64,000 nucleotides of DNA from Nostoc sp. CHAB 5824. GTDB lineage: Bacteria; Cyanobacteriota; Cyanobacteriia; Cyanobacteriales; Nostocaceae. Under the pieces are notes generated by a model, which searched no databases, was not told the origin of the DNA, and worked only from the letters and a program-made list of their open reading frames with translations. The stretch spans positions 372,001 to 436,000 of the forward strand of contig NZ_JAIVFT010000003.1 of NCBI RefSeq assembly GCF_020829665.1, given 5' to 3'. Made by a program: the position numbers and the translations under genes. Positions 27,516 to 37,288 of this stretch are shown here, piece after piece (the stretch's first letter is position 1; each line of letters opens with the position of its first letter).

Positions 27516-27535
27516 AGACGCGATTCATCGCGTCT
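27516..27535. repeat. REP-like palindrome
   Basis: AGACGCGAT-TC-ATCGCGTCT, identical to the copy at 23024-23043, about 110 bp before the truncated RAYT gene. HIP1-like GCGATCGC sites lie immediately upstream. Confidence 0.9.
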
Positions 27536-27645
27536 TCCTTTCCGTCATTTACATGGTGAAAATAATTCCGAGTTTTTTGGGTTGGCAATTACATCAATGC
27601 AAAGCAATAATTGCATAAATTTTTGTATCAATCAAAGATGTAATC

Positions 27646-28041
27646 ATGAATAATTATGATCCTCAACCAAAAAACAACAAACCTAAATACAAAGGTAAAT
27701 ATCGAATTGATTCAACCCGTTTACCAGCATGGAGTTATGCTAGCAATGCTGGATATTTCATTACTATTTGCACCGACGGTAAAAAATACTTTTTTGGTGA
27801 GGTTGTGCAGGGCGAAATGCAGTTATCACCAATTGGAGAAATTGCTCAGAAATTGTGGTATGAGATTCCTAATCATTTTTCTAATTGCCAGATAGATTCG
27901 TTTTGCGTCATGCCTAATCATATTCACGGGATTTTGGTTATTAATCAAATACGAGAAGGAGACGCGATGAATCCACGAACACAGGAAGAAGACGCGATTC
28001 ATCGCGTCTTCTTCCTGATTCATCATCGCATTCCCTATTGA
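27646..28041 (+). pseudogene. REP-associated tyrosine transposase (RAYT), C-terminally truncated
   Basis: 131 codons from ATG 27646. The first 105 residues match the Y1/HUH transposase family linked to REP sequences: RLPAWSYASNAGYFITICTD, FFGEVVQGEMQLSPIGEIAQ, and the metal-binding HUH motif in FCVMPNHIHGILVI. The full family continues for about 80 more residues and includes the catalytic Tyr; here that part is missing. After residue about 105 the frame runs into REP-like sequence (EGDAMNPRTQEEDAIHRV), including a perfect 17-bp-arm palindrome, and stops where the convergent PaaK-like gene ends, overlapping it by 7 bp. The enzyme should be inactive. Confidence 0.85.
27982..28017. repeat. Extended REP-like palindrome inside the RAYT remnant
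   Basis: Two perfectly complementary 17-bp arms, CAGGAAGAAGACGCGAT and its reverse complement, separated by TC. A half copy (AGACGCGATGAATCC) lies at 27960-27974. The core is the same as in the palindromes at 23024 and 27516. Confidence 0.95.
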
Positions 28042-29549
28042 CGGGTATAACGATGTTTCACCCCAATGGGAAAATATTCAAAATCACCCATAGGTGCTAA
28101 TGTAACCTGTGGTATTCGATATTCTGCGGGAACATAATTAGCAAACTCGCTATTTAGACGTAGCAATTGTGAAAGAATAGAAGATGCGATCGCAAGTCTT
28201 TTATCTTCACTACCCTCTACCCCTGCTCCTAATTCCACAACCACAGATAAAAATCGATTCTTATCTGCATCTTCCTTCACCTGCAACACAAATTTACCCG
28301 TCACCCATTCTTGAATTCCTGGTTGCTCTAATCCCACCGTCACATTTTCGGGATAGATATTTGCGCCAAAGTAAGAAACTGTAAAGTTAGAACGCCCAAA
28401 GACATAAACGAAAGGTAGCTGATGAATACCTCTAGGTGATTGTTGAGTATCAGAACGGAGATTTTCAAGCGGATTAAATCCCCATTCAGTTAAAAATTGC
28501 AGCATGGCATCATAACTAATTATCCCGCCAGTATCCAAGATGTCATAACGTACTAAGGGAATACCGTTATCTCCCGAAAACAGCAATCCGCCATCTTGAA
28601 CTTCAAAAAAGCGACTGCAAGGATCGTATTGTACTAGTGTGGGTAAACGTGATTCTCCAAATAAAGCTCTAGCTGCATCGGGATTTTCTGCCAAAAAACG
28701 GCGTATGCAGATACTTAACGGAGTTTCATTGCCCAAAACTCCGGCATCCGCAGTACCGTAAAGTGATGCAAAATCATAGCAAGGATTTTGTGAACCAACT
28801 CTTTCGCCAACTAAACTCCGCCATTCTTCACTAAATACTTCTCCCGCCATCACTAATTTAATCTGATATTGTTGCCACTCCACACCACGAGCGATACCAG
28901 TATCAATCACATCTTTTAAAAATGGCGGATATCCCAATAACACCACTTGCTCAAACGCTGAACCTAATTCCTGAACAACTCGCAAGATTTCTTCTTTGTT
29001 GTTACCAGGAGTAATTACAGTGATGGGATAACCTTTGCTAGCAAGATAACGACAGCAATTAGTAGTGAACATTCCACCTACCCAAGTGCCCAAAGTGAAA
29101 CAAATCACTGCTAGGGTACGTCTGGTATCTGCATAGAAACTATCGTGAAAAATTTGTTCAAAGCGTGTGGCGATTTGGAGTTCATCTGTGAAAAAACGAG
29201 GCCAAAATGTGGGTTTACCAGTGGAACCTGAAGAAGCAGCTATCATGTCGCACGCTTGGAGTTGTCCGTTGCGGCACAAATCAGCTAAAGGATAACGCAG
29301 TATATAATTTTGTTTAGCGATCGCTGGTAGTTTTTGAAACTCCTCTAAGGTTTGAATAGTCGCGGGATTAATTCCCCTTTCTGCTAAAAAAACCTTATAG
29401 GCAGGTACATTAGCTGCCACATCGTGAAATAAACTCAAAGCTGCTGAAGTTTGAGTGTTGAGATGCCGTTGCAGTAACGTTTCTAGGGGGGTAGACAAAA
29501 ATTCTTCAAATGCTTTAATTACTTGCTGCTGCCGTGGTTTACAGTTCAT
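28035..29549 (-). CDS. PaaK-like AMP-forming acyl-CoA ligase family protein
   Basis: 504 residues related to phenylacetate-CoA ligase / coenzyme F390 synthetase proteins of the adenylate-forming superfamily. The N-terminal helix bundle (AANVPAYKVFLAERG) is followed by the ATP phosphate loop AASSGSTGKPTFWPR, the region FASLYGTADAGVLGNETP, which supplies the acid-activating motif, and LLFSGDNGIPLVRYDILDTG. The C-terminal part carries VYVFGRSNFTVSYFGANIYPENV. It should activate a carboxylic acid with ATP; the substrate is not evident. No pathway genes are adjacent. Its stop overlaps the RAYT remnant. Confidence 0.8.
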   Translation of the reverse strand: MNCKPRQQQVIKAFEEFLSTPLETLLQRHLNTQTSAALSLFHDVAANVPAYKVFLAERGINPATIQTLEEFQKLPAIAKQNYILRYPLADLCRNGQLQACDMIAASSGSTGKPTFWPRFFTDELQIATRFEQIFHDSFYADTRRTLAVICFTLGTWVGGMFTTNCCRYLASKGYPITVITPGNNKEEILRVVQELGSAFEQVVLLGYPPFLKDVIDTGIARGVEWQQYQIKLVMAGEVFSEEWRSLVGERVGSQNPCYDFASLYGTADAGVLGNETPLSICIRRFLAENPDAARALFGESRLPTLVQYDPCSRFFEVQDGGLLFSGDNGIPLVRYDILDTGGIISYDAMLQFLTEWGFNPLENLRSDTQQSPRGIHQLPFVYVFGRSNFTVSYFGANIYPENVTVGLEQPGIQEWVTGKFVLQVKEDADKNRFLSVVVELGAGVEGSEDKRLAIASSILSQLLRLNSEFANYVPAEYRIPQVTLAPMGDFEYFPIGVKHRYTRQ

Positions 29550-29683
29550 GACGCTTCTTGTTTATCCTGAAGTAGAACCAACACCGTTAAAATAATTCGT
29601 AATTCGTAATTCGTAGGATATCCGAAAATGAGGGTATGCGCGTTGTAGTTATTCAATAAAACCTTAATTTATCCTTGGGCACC

Positions 29684-31384
29684 ATGCAGCTCTATTGCAG
29701 TAAACAACACACAAATAATGGTAGTAACCGCTTTTGTACTCATTGTGGTGAGCCATTACCTCTTGCTGTGGGGCAGATTGTGGATAATCGCTATCAAATT
29801 ATCCGTCATTTAGGGCAGGGCGGCTTTGGACGCACCTATTTGGCGGAGGATATGAATAAATCCCATCAAACATGTGTGCTGAAGGAATTTGCACCCCAAG
29901 TACAAGAACAACAAGATTTACAAAAAGCTAAAGAGTTATTTGAACGAGAAGCCAATGTTCTGAAAAAACTTCAGCATTCACAGATTCCGCGTTTTCACGC
30001 TTCGCTACAAGTGAAGATAGGCACTAAAGATTTTTTCTTTCTAGTACAAGATTATGTGGATGGTGACAATTACTACCAATTATTAGAACAACGCCAAAGT
30101 CAAGGAAATACCTTTAGTGAAGAGGAAGTAATCACCCTACTGCAACAGATTTTACCCGTGTTATCCTACATCCACTCACGAGATGTAGTTCACCGTGATA
30201 TTTCTCCTGATAATTTGATTTGGCGGCGTTCTGATAATCTGCCAGTGCTGATTGATTTTGGTGGTGTCAAGCAATTGCCGGCTTCTCAAGGTTTTTGGCG
30301 GACTAAGCTAGCTGAAAATAACACTTTGCTGGGTAAAAAGGGCTACGCCCCAGAAGAACAGCTACGGCAGGGAAAAGCATTTTTTAGTAGTGATTTATAT
30401 TCTTTAGCGGTGACATCACTGGTGTTGCTCACAGGTCAAGAACCGCAAAAATTATACGATAGCTATCAGGGAATTTGGGGTTGGGGAAAGGAAATTCGAG
30501 TTAGTCCCAAACTGGAAACGGTATTAAAAAAGATGCTGGCTTATAAACCGAGCGATCGCTATCAACGAGCCGAACAAATCCTCAAAGATTTACCATCGCC
30601 AACTGCAACTAAATCCACAGGTAATTATATTACTACGAAGATAAAGACGATGGTAGTTGCTCCGGGAAGACAACGCGCTAGTGCTGTTGTGAGTAGATTC
30701 CAGAGCAAAACGCAAGCGATTGCTAAACCGATATCTTTGCCTGTTTGGATTCGCCCTTTTGTAATGAGTCTCGGCGGGACGGCTTTAGTTGTCTTAACTG
30801 GCGCAGGTGCTTGGGCTGTGGTAAATGCGGTCATTCGGAGCGTAACTTCAATTACTATACCTTCAATTTCATTACCGGAAATCCCACAGTTTCCCAATCC
30901 GATCAGTAAACCAGTCAGTGACAAAGGAAAAAATAGCAATCTTCAGGAAATTATCAGTCGTCGCCAACAGCTGGAAATTACTGAAAGATTTTTTATTCGC
31001 TCAGTAGATGATTTATTTTATACAAGTAAACCCGAATTAAAGGGACGTAGCCTGACATCTAAACCTGAAGACGCTGGTTTACGAGATGAATGGTCTGATA
31101 TCGCTGACGATTTATTGGATAAACTAGAACAGGCTAACCTCAGTACAGCAGCTCGTCGCAAATTGGGGAACTATAGTCAAAAAGATTATATAACATGGAG
31201 ACGACTTGCGCGATCGGGACAGTTTGGGAATTATACAATTGATCAGCTGACCAAAGATGCAAATGAAAAATTTGATCGGTTGTTTCCCGATCAGGAGCGT
31301 GGGAAACTGAATCAACAGACTTTTGGTCAAATTTGGTATGCGATCGCAGCTGATCAAGTCAGTAAAGTACAATCTGGAAATTAA
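29684..31384 (+). CDS. Ser/Thr protein kinase with zinc-ribbon N-terminus and TM segment (paralogue 1)
   Basis: 566 residues from ATG 29684 (MQLYCSKQHTNN); a TTG three codons upstream is also in frame. A short zinc-ribbon-like motif (C5, H9, C18, C21) precedes the kinase domain: glycine loop LGQGGFGRTYLAED, Lys in CVLKEFAP, Glu in FEREANVLKKL, catalytic loop VHRDISPDNLIW, DFGG metal loop and APEEQ. In the catalytic loop the usual Lys two residues after the Asp is Ser. A TM helix (about residues 360-385) separates it from an external C-terminal domain of about 140 residues (RRQQLEITERFF to DQVSKVQS) shared with the next gene. Likely sensor kinase; targets unknown. In tandem with its paralogue 50 bp downstream. 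Confidence 0.88.
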   Translation: MQLYCSKQHTNNGSNRFCTHCGEPLPLAVGQIVDNRYQIIRHLGQGGFGRTYLAEDMNKSHQTCVLKEFAPQVQEQQDLQKAKELFEREANVLKKLQHSQIPRFHASLQVKIGTKDFFFLVQDYVDGDNYYQLLEQRQSQGNTFSEEEVITLLQQILPVLSYIHSRDVVHRDISPDNLIWRRSDNLPVLIDFGGVKQLPASQGFWRTKLAENNTLLGKKGYAPEEQLRQGKAFFSSDLYSLAVTSLVLLTGQEPQKLYDSYQGIWGWGKEIRVSPKLETVLKKMLAYKPSDRYQRAEQILKDLPSPTATKSTGNYITTKIKTMVVAPGRQRASAVVSRFQSKTQAIAKPISLPVWIRPFVMSLGGTALVVLTGAGAWAVVNAVIRSVTSITIPSISLPEIPQFPNPISKPVSDKGKNSNLQEIISRRQQLEITERFFIRSVDDLFYTSKPELKGRSLTSKPEDAGLRDEWSDIADDLLDKLEQANLSTAARRKLGNYSQKDYITWRRLARSGQFGNYTIDQLTKDANEKFDRLFPDQERGKLNQQTFGQIWYAIAADQVSKVQSGN

Positions 31385-31434
31385 AGGGATTGGGGATTGG
31401 GGAAGAATAACTAATAACTAATGACTAATAACTA

Positions 31435-33618
31435 ATGACTAAAATATATTGTTCTAAAGGACATGAAAATTCCCCAGGTAGTCGCTTTTGTCTCCAGTGT
31501 GGTGAAAAGTTGTTGGATACGCCCATAAGTTATAGTATCCAACTAGGGCTAACTTTAGGCGATCGCTATGTGATTGTACGTCAAATTGGCCAGGGTGGCT
31601 TTGGACGCACTTATTTAGCTGAAGATGTCAACCGTTTCCGCGAACTTTGCGTTTTAAAAGAATTTTCCCCCCAAGTTCAAACCGCTTACGTTGTCCAAAA
31701 AGCTGAAGAATTGTTTGAGAGAGAAGCGAGTGTTCTTTATAAACTGCAACATCCCCAAATTCCCCGCTTTCGGGAACTGCTTCGCATGAACTTAGGGGGT
31801 AAAGAATATCTGTTTTTGGTGCAAGATTATGTAGAAGGGGAAACTTACAATTCTTTGTTAAATGCCCGGATACAACAAGGTTTGCGCTTTACAGAGGCGG
31901 AAATACGCCAATTGTTACAACAAATTTTGCCAGTGTTGGAGTATATCCACTCCATAGGCGTTATTCATCGAGATATTTCTCCAGATAACTTAATGCTTCG
32001 CACTGTTGACAAACTGCCAGTATTAATTGATTTTGGCGGTGTCAAACAAGTAGTAGCAACCGTTGCTTCCCAATATTATCAACCCGGCGCAGTTGCATCT
32101 TCCCCATCACCAACTCTATTGGGTAAAGTCGGATTTGCACCCCCAGAACAGATGCAAACTGGGTTAGTATCTCCCCACAGCGACTTGTATGCAATGGCTG
32201 CAACAATGTTGGTTTTACTGACAGGGAAACAACCCCAAGAGTTAATTGATACCTATAATCTTACCTGGCAATGGCGACGGGAAGTAAGCTTGAGTCCGAT
32301 TTTGGCCCAGGTATTAGATAAAATGTTATCTCCCAGACCAAGCGATCGCTATCAATCAGCCCGTCACGTACTCCAATCCCTCAACCCGCCCCCAGCTAAC
32401 TTTCCCCCAACTCAATATCCCACAGCACCAGAACCCACATCCGCCACCGTCGCCGTCTCTCCACCTCCCCCATCCCCCACCCTGCGGGAAGCTAAAGCTA
32501 CATACCCCTTATCTCCCCCATCCCCTCAGCCCACAAGCTGGTGGACACCAACAAAAACCTTCCTTGTGACTGTGGTAGCATTTAGTACAATTGGATTAAT
32601 TTGGTGGGGAATCAATAGCAGCCGCGATGTGGGGGAAGTCAAACCTGATCCTACAGCCAGTCCAACTCCAACCAGTGACCAGCCAACCGATCCTTTAGCA
32701 CAATATTCACCCGCAGAACGACAACGCAAAGAAACATTAAGCGATCGCCGTCAACAATTGGGTATTGACTCTAATTTCTACGTTAACTTAGTGAATCAAG
32801 TTTTTTGGGACAGAAACCCCAGTTTACGAGGACGCACTCTCAGCAATGGCCCTGAAGATGAAAGCTTACGGGCAGAATGGGATAAAACAGCCTCAGAATT
32901 GCTGGAAAAGCTAGCGCTACTGAGTTCAAATACACGCCGACAACTGGGAACTTATACGAGTGCTGAACGCGATCGCTGGAAAGTGGAAGTCAACAAAATC
33001 AACGTTGGCAGTCGTTCTTTGTATGATTTGGGAGATGCTGCTTTTTTACGTGTATTTCCTGAGCGACGTGGTAATAATTTCCAAGAGCAGCCTATTGGAC
33101 AAGTTTGGTACGGATTTATTAGCGATAAACTCAGTGCTATCCTCGCCGGTAGCGCTTTCCAGAAACTTGTCTTTGATGCGGGCGCTACCGGCAAAACAGT
33201 TAGCGGTACTCTCCAACCTGGTGGTGGTAAAGTATTCATTGCTGGACTTGCTAAAGACCAATCTCTGGAATTCAAGCTACAAGCAAATTCCCAAGTTTTG
33301 TTATCAGTCTATTCACCCTCTGGCAAAATTAGATTTTTAGAAGATTCTACCGAGCGTAGTTTGTCAACTAAATTACCAGAAAACGGGTTTTACGAATTTG
33401 TCGTGGTTTCCACAGCATCGAAACCAGTAGATTATCAACTCAGCATTACAGCGGAAAATCCTACCCCACCTCCATTGCCAACACCTACACCCACGGAAAC
33501 ACCAACCCCCACAGAAACACCCACGCCAACCCCCACAGAAACCCCCACGCCAACGCCAACTCCCACAGAAACCCCCACTCCTACGACGACACCAACGCCA
33601 GAGACAGCACCTCAGTAA
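31435..33618 (+). CDS. Ser/Thr protein kinase with PPC-like domain and Pro/Thr tail (paralogue 2)
   Basis: 727 residues, paralogous to the preceding gene: zinc-ribbon-like C6/H10/C19/C22, kinase domain (IGQGGFGRTYLAED, CVLKEFSP, IHRDISPDNLML, LIDFGGVKQ, APPEQM), Pro-rich linker, TM helix at about 380-398, then the shared domain (DRRQQLGIDSNFYVNLV). It adds a beta-rich pre-peptidase-C-like domain (TGKTVSGTLQPGGGKVFIAG, SVYSPSGKIRF) and a low-complexity PTPTETPTPT tail. The same Lys-to-Ser change is in the catalytic loop. The extracytoplasmic part could bind cell-wall or surface ligands (inference). The ATG lies within an ACTAATGACTAA heptamer array filling the 50-bp gap between the two kinases, so no ordinary ribosome-binding site is visible. 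Confidence 0.88.
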   Translation: MTKIYCSKGHENSPGSRFCLQCGEKLLDTPISYSIQLGLTLGDRYVIVRQIGQGGFGRTYLAEDVNRFRELCVLKEFSPQVQTAYVVQKAEELFEREASVLYKLQHPQIPRFRELLRMNLGGKEYLFLVQDYVEGETYNSLLNARIQQGLRFTEAEIRQLLQQILPVLEYIHSIGVIHRDISPDNLMLRTVDKLPVLIDFGGVKQVVATVASQYYQPGAVASSPSPTLLGKVGFAPPEQMQTGLVSPHSDLYAMAATMLVLLTGKQPQELIDTYNLTWQWRREVSLSPILAQVLDKMLSPRPSDRYQSARHVLQSLNPPPANFPPTQYPTAPEPTSATVAVSPPPPSPTLREAKATYPLSPPSPQPTSWWTPTKTFLVTVVAFSTIGLIWWGINSSRDVGEVKPDPTASPTPTSDQPTDPLAQYSPAERQRKETLSDRRQQLGIDSNFYVNLVNQVFWDRNPSLRGRTLSNGPEDESLRAEWDKTASELLEKLALLSSNTRRQLGTYTSAERDRWKVEVNKINVGSRSLYDLGDAAFLRVFPERRGNNFQEQPIGQVWYGFISDKLSAILAGSAFQKLVFDAGATGKTVSGTLQPGGGKVFIAGLAKDQSLEFKLQANSQVLLSVYSPSGKIRFLEDSTERSLSTKLPENGFYEFVVVSTASKPVDYQLSITAENPTPPPLPTPTPTETPTPTETPTPTPTETPTPTPTPTETPTPTTTPTPETAPQ

Positions 33619-33687
33619 AGGGCATTGCATAGTTGCGGGATGATTTAGCAACTTTCAAAATTCTCCCCCTGCTTCCCCTGCCTTAAA

Positions 33688-34412
33688 TTATCCCTTGTCC
33701 ACAACCCCTAAACGCAACGCAATTCGTTTGGATTTCGTTGCATCATAGGGTGTACCTCTGTGCATCACTTGGGAGTTGTCCCAAAAAATAATATCTCCTG
33801 GCTGCCAAACATGGGAGTAGACACAATTGGATGCACTTTCCTTGGTACATCAGTCTCTACATTGGGACTTTTAGAAAACGTTGGTGGCGAGTGATACATC
33901 GACATCTGCTCTAACTGCTGCTGATGTTGAGGATCTAGATTATTGTACGCTTCTACCATATCGAGGAACTCGGTAGTGTGAGGTTGCCCATCTACACCTT
34001 CCGGCACTTGTATTCCATAAAGCATGACAACATATAGTGCATTCATATCCAGTCCCTCTATGCGGGGGAGACCATCTTTATCATGATGCCATTGCCAGGC
34101 ATATTTCTGGGCTGGATCAGGAACCGACCCCTTAGGATTACCAAATATATAGACATATTGGCTTTGTAAGTCTGGACTAATATCAGGATCTAATGTTTTA
34201 GGAGGGCCGCCAAACATAAAATCGCCAAAGGTCTGCTTGGCAAATTATTTTAATTGTTGTGCGGTAAGCTGTTGCTGTCTGACTACTACAACGCCGTGTT
34301 TCCAAAGTGATTCCTTTAATTCACGCGACTCTAGATTTGTAAGATAGCTAAGATTGCAACCCCGCAGGACTTCAACTCCGAGTCTTGGTTGGTGTTTAGT
34401 TATTCGAGTCAT
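33688..34412 (-). pseudogene. TauD/TfdA-family dioxygenase with nonsense and frameshift lesions
   Basis: From ATG 34412 (MTRITKHQPRLGVEVLRGC) the frame reads VVVVRQQQLTAQQLK and hits TAA at 34245-34247, then continues in the same frame as FAKQTFGDFMFGGPPKTLDP, so a single CAA-to-TAA change explains the break. The Fe(II) motif H-x-D is present in WQWHHDKDGLP. Near 33782 a T run is one base short: the frame ends LFFGTTPK, whereas the next frame reads WDNSQVMHRGTPYDATKSKR with the second iron His and the 2-oxoglutarate Arg region, ending VVDKG at 33688. Two independent lesions show that the 2-oxoglutarate-dependent dioxygenase is dead unless sequencing errors are responsible. Confidence 0.85.
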
Positions 34413-35456
34413 TGCTATGCAATTGTTTTGTGAGCAAACTATATCGACAATTAGTGTAGATAGCAAATTTGTATAGTAGTATCTTACTTAAAAAAATTTG
34501 CGATTAGAAAAATGTTCTACTAGAGTTTATCTCATCAGTTTAACTTGAGTACAACAGCCAATTTATAACTTCAACCCAAATATTATCCAAGCTTTTCGCT
34601 TTTGATAAATATGAGAATCGCAATTGTAGAAGTCTTTACTGGCTGGAAGACCCTTATCAATTAGCGCTTATTTATTACTCTCGCCAGAGAAAAATGTAAA
34701 ACGTTTGTCTAGATAGACTTTTGCTCATTGAGAATTGTTTCGACGATTTCTGTGGGTATGCGTTGGCGTAGCCCGTCGCAGGCATCGCTAATTTTCCAAG
34801 CCCAAATAGCTATATAAAATTTATGTAAAGTTTAAGTGTTGTTAAGCGCAAAAATTTCTTGATTATATAGATCAATGACAGTTATCCATTCCACAATGTA
34901 TTTCTTAAAATAAGAGATTTTTACCAAAAAATATGATATTGAAACTTAACAACCATAATGCATTCATCTGAAAAATCTCACAATGTTCACCAAAGAAATC
35001 AGTTTGTTGAAACAATAATTAATTAAAATTTACACATGCTTTTGAATGCATTATCAATCGCACTTATTGAAAATTTAAATTTTTGATAAAGTAGTTGATG
35101 TAACCTTGTACTTCATGATAATTAAATAACTACAGCGTCGGCTCAAAAAATTTGGAAAAAGAACCAAAATATTTGATTTAATTACTTACCATTTTGGGAA
35201 TCAATTAAGGAGTTTTCAGGAAAGAAATTATCTAATTTTGTAGAGTAAGCGTCTCGCTTGCCGCAAGCAAAGGCGGGCTTTTCGGGTCAGCCCACAATAA
35301 ATAGTTGGATATTTTTTTCTTTAGAAGTTATTAACCAAATAATTAGTGGTTTCTACCTTAGATTATGCAAATGGCAAGTAATCTACATTGAACTGATGAA
35401 TAGTTCTTTGACTGAGGCTGAACTTACGTATTAGTGAAAAATTAAGGATAAATAAC
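34413..35456. other. 1-kb AT-rich spacer
   Basis: No gene recognised. A copy of the genus-type repeat lies at 34760-34788 (GCGTTGGCGTAGCCCGTCGC) and another repeat, with CGCTTGCCGCAAGC, GGCGGGC and TCAGCCC, at about 35246-35292. The promoter of the RTX gene should lie near 35200-35440. AAGGATAAATAACATG at the gene start contains a weak AAGGA ribosome site. Confidence 0.5.
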
Positions 35457-36833
35457 ATGGTATTTATTTTCGGCAGTACAAGTGCTGACAATCTCTTTGG
35501 GACTTCGGGAAATGACACTATAGTTGGTTGGGCTGTTGGTGGTAATGCCAATAGTATCTCCAGTAACGACACCTTGAATGGTGCAGGCGGTAACGATTCC
35601 CTTGCTGGTGGGACGGCGAACGACAGTCTAATCGGTGGAAATGGCAATGACATACTTGATGGAGGCACAGGAAACGACACTTTAATCGGTAGTGCAGGCA
35701 ATGACACCTTCAAAGCCAGCCAGGGCAACGACAGCATTAATGGCGGAGATGGCTTTGATACCGCAGACTACAGTCAACTAGGTCAAACCATTACCTTATC
35801 AGGTGTCGGAACCATTCAAAAAGCTGGAGGATTGGGGCAAGACCAACTCTTTAGAGTAGAAAAGGTTATTGCTAATGCTAATGTTGCTAACAACACTATA
35901 GATACATCCCAATCTTTGCCTGGGGTATTTATCACTGTTAACCTGCAAACCCAAAGTTTGGCTGCCAACAACGTTCCTGGTTTGGGAAGATTGTCATTTA
36001 CTGCGGTCAACTTTGATAATGTCATCGGCACAAATGCAAATGATAGCATTGTTGGCGATAACCAAAATAACCGATTATCCGGTAACAATGGCAATGACAC
36101 ACTTAATGGCGGCTTGGGTACTGACACTTTAAATGGGGGACTAGGCGACGACACTTACCTCATTGACAGTACTGTTGATACCATTACAGAGGCTGCGAGT
36201 TCAGGCACAGATAGCGTTCGGTCTTCTGTCACCTACACACTAGGCGCCAATCTGGAGAACCTGACGCTGAGGGAAGGTAGCGACATCACCGGGACAGGTA
36301 ATAGTCTTAGCAACTTCCTTTTTGGTAATACTGTTAACAACACTTTGAATGGCGGAGGAGGCAATGATACTTTAGATGGTAGTAATGGCAATGATATTCT
36401 CAATGGTGGCGACGGCAATGATAGTCTACAGGGCGGGCCAGGTAATGAGGTACTCAATGGGGGGTCTGGAAACGACATCCTCATCGGTGCTTTCCCTGGT
36501 AGTCCGCTTCCACCTGGATTAGGGGAAACTGATAACTTGACTGGCGGGGCTGGGGTAGATAGATTTATCCTGGGAGACGCTGAAAATGTTTTCTACGACG
36601 ATAACAACACTACGAATCCAGGTTTTGGGGACTTGGCTACTATTACTGACTTCGACTTTAGCCAAGATCGAATTGAACTCAATGGAACTTCACAGGACTA
36701 CCTCTTGCAAATTATTGGCAGCAACACACGAATATTCTTAGACAAACTGGGAGCAGAGCAAGATGAGATCATAGGTGTTGTGCAGGGAGTAGTAGGTCTT
36801 TCACTAGATAGTGAAAACTTCACTTTTCTATAA
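35457..36833 (+). CDS. RTX (hemolysin-type) calcium-binding repeat protein
   Basis: 458 residues, no signal peptide. Blocks of glycine-rich nonapeptides of the GGxGxDxLx type occur at about 30-100 (GGNGNDILDGGTGNDTLIGS), 195-235 and 295-345 (GGGGNDTLDGSNGNDILNGG). Between them lie regions typical of cyanobacterial hemolysin-type proteins (TYLIDSTVDTITEAASSGTD, NLENLTLREGS). The C-terminus (about 375-455, DFDFSQDRIELNG) resembles the type I secretion end of RTX proteins. It probably forms Ca-stabilised beta rolls outside the cell; enzymatic activity is not evident. No type I exporter genes are in the window. Confidence 0.9.
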   Translation: MVFIFGSTSADNLFGTSGNDTIVGWAVGGNANSISSNDTLNGAGGNDSLAGGTANDSLIGGNGNDILDGGTGNDTLIGSAGNDTFKASQGNDSINGGDGFDTADYSQLGQTITLSGVGTIQKAGGLGQDQLFRVEKVIANANVANNTIDTSQSLPGVFITVNLQTQSLAANNVPGLGRLSFTAVNFDNVIGTNANDSIVGDNQNNRLSGNNGNDTLNGGLGTDTLNGGLGDDTYLIDSTVDTITEAASSGTDSVRSSVTYTLGANLENLTLREGSDITGTGNSLSNFLFGNTVNNTLNGGGGNDTLDGSNGNDILNGGDGNDSLQGGPGNEVLNGGSGNDILIGAFPGSPLPPGLGETDNLTGGAGVDRFILGDAENVFYDDNNTTNPGFGDLATITDFDFSQDRIELNGTSQDYLLQIIGSNTRIFLDKLGAEQDEIIGVVQGVVGLSLDSENFTFL

Positions 36834-36834
36834 G

Positions 36835-37075
36835 CGGGAAAATGCTGGAGAATTTACAAACAATGCACTCGGCAGCGCTGAAGAATTAGGTTCTTGATCG
36901 TCAGGCTCAAACGTTAATCTTTCAGCACGGTTAGTAACAGTTCAACCGGGGGATAATCCCGATTTTGACTTTTTTACACTTTCTTTAGCAAATCCAGGAA
37001 GTATCACTATCAGGACAGTGATATAGGGAGATACACTTATCGGGCAGATTCAAGGATACTTTTCCTTCTAGCTAG
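36835..37075 (+). pseudogene. Remnant of a secreted PPC-domain-like protein
   Basis: One continuous frame after the RTX gene reads ENAGEFTNNALGSAEELGS, a TGA (36895), then SSGSNVNLSARLVTVQPGDN, PDFDFFTLSLANPGSITI, RTVI, a TAG, and GDTLIGQIQ. The pattern D-x-D-x-F-x-F-T-L followed by a PGS-ITI strand resembles pre-peptidase C-terminal-type domains often found in the same proteins as RTX repeats. Two in-frame stops and no start: a decayed fragment. Confidence 0.5.
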
Positions 37076-37260
37076 GGGAACACGGCAACGTGTCCCCTTA
37101 CCCGACAAGAGACTATTTACAAAGCAGGGCTATTTCATGAGCCAGAATTCAGAACTCAGAAGTCAAAATAAAGCTATGAATTCTGTATGCCCATTTTCGT
37201 AATGCAGAGGTATTTATATCGGTTCCCACTTAGATGCGGTATAACATTATATCGCAAGGT

Positions 37261-37288
37261 GTAGGGGCACGGCATGCCGTGCCCCTAC
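37261..37288. repeat. Perfect 28-bp palindrome
   Basis: Fourteen-base arms, GTAGGGGCACGGCA and its reverse complement, with no spacer. It overlaps the last codons and stop of the NUDIX remnant on the minus strand. A related, imperfect hairpin (GGGGAACACGGCAACGTGTC) is at about 37075-37097. Confidence 0.95.
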
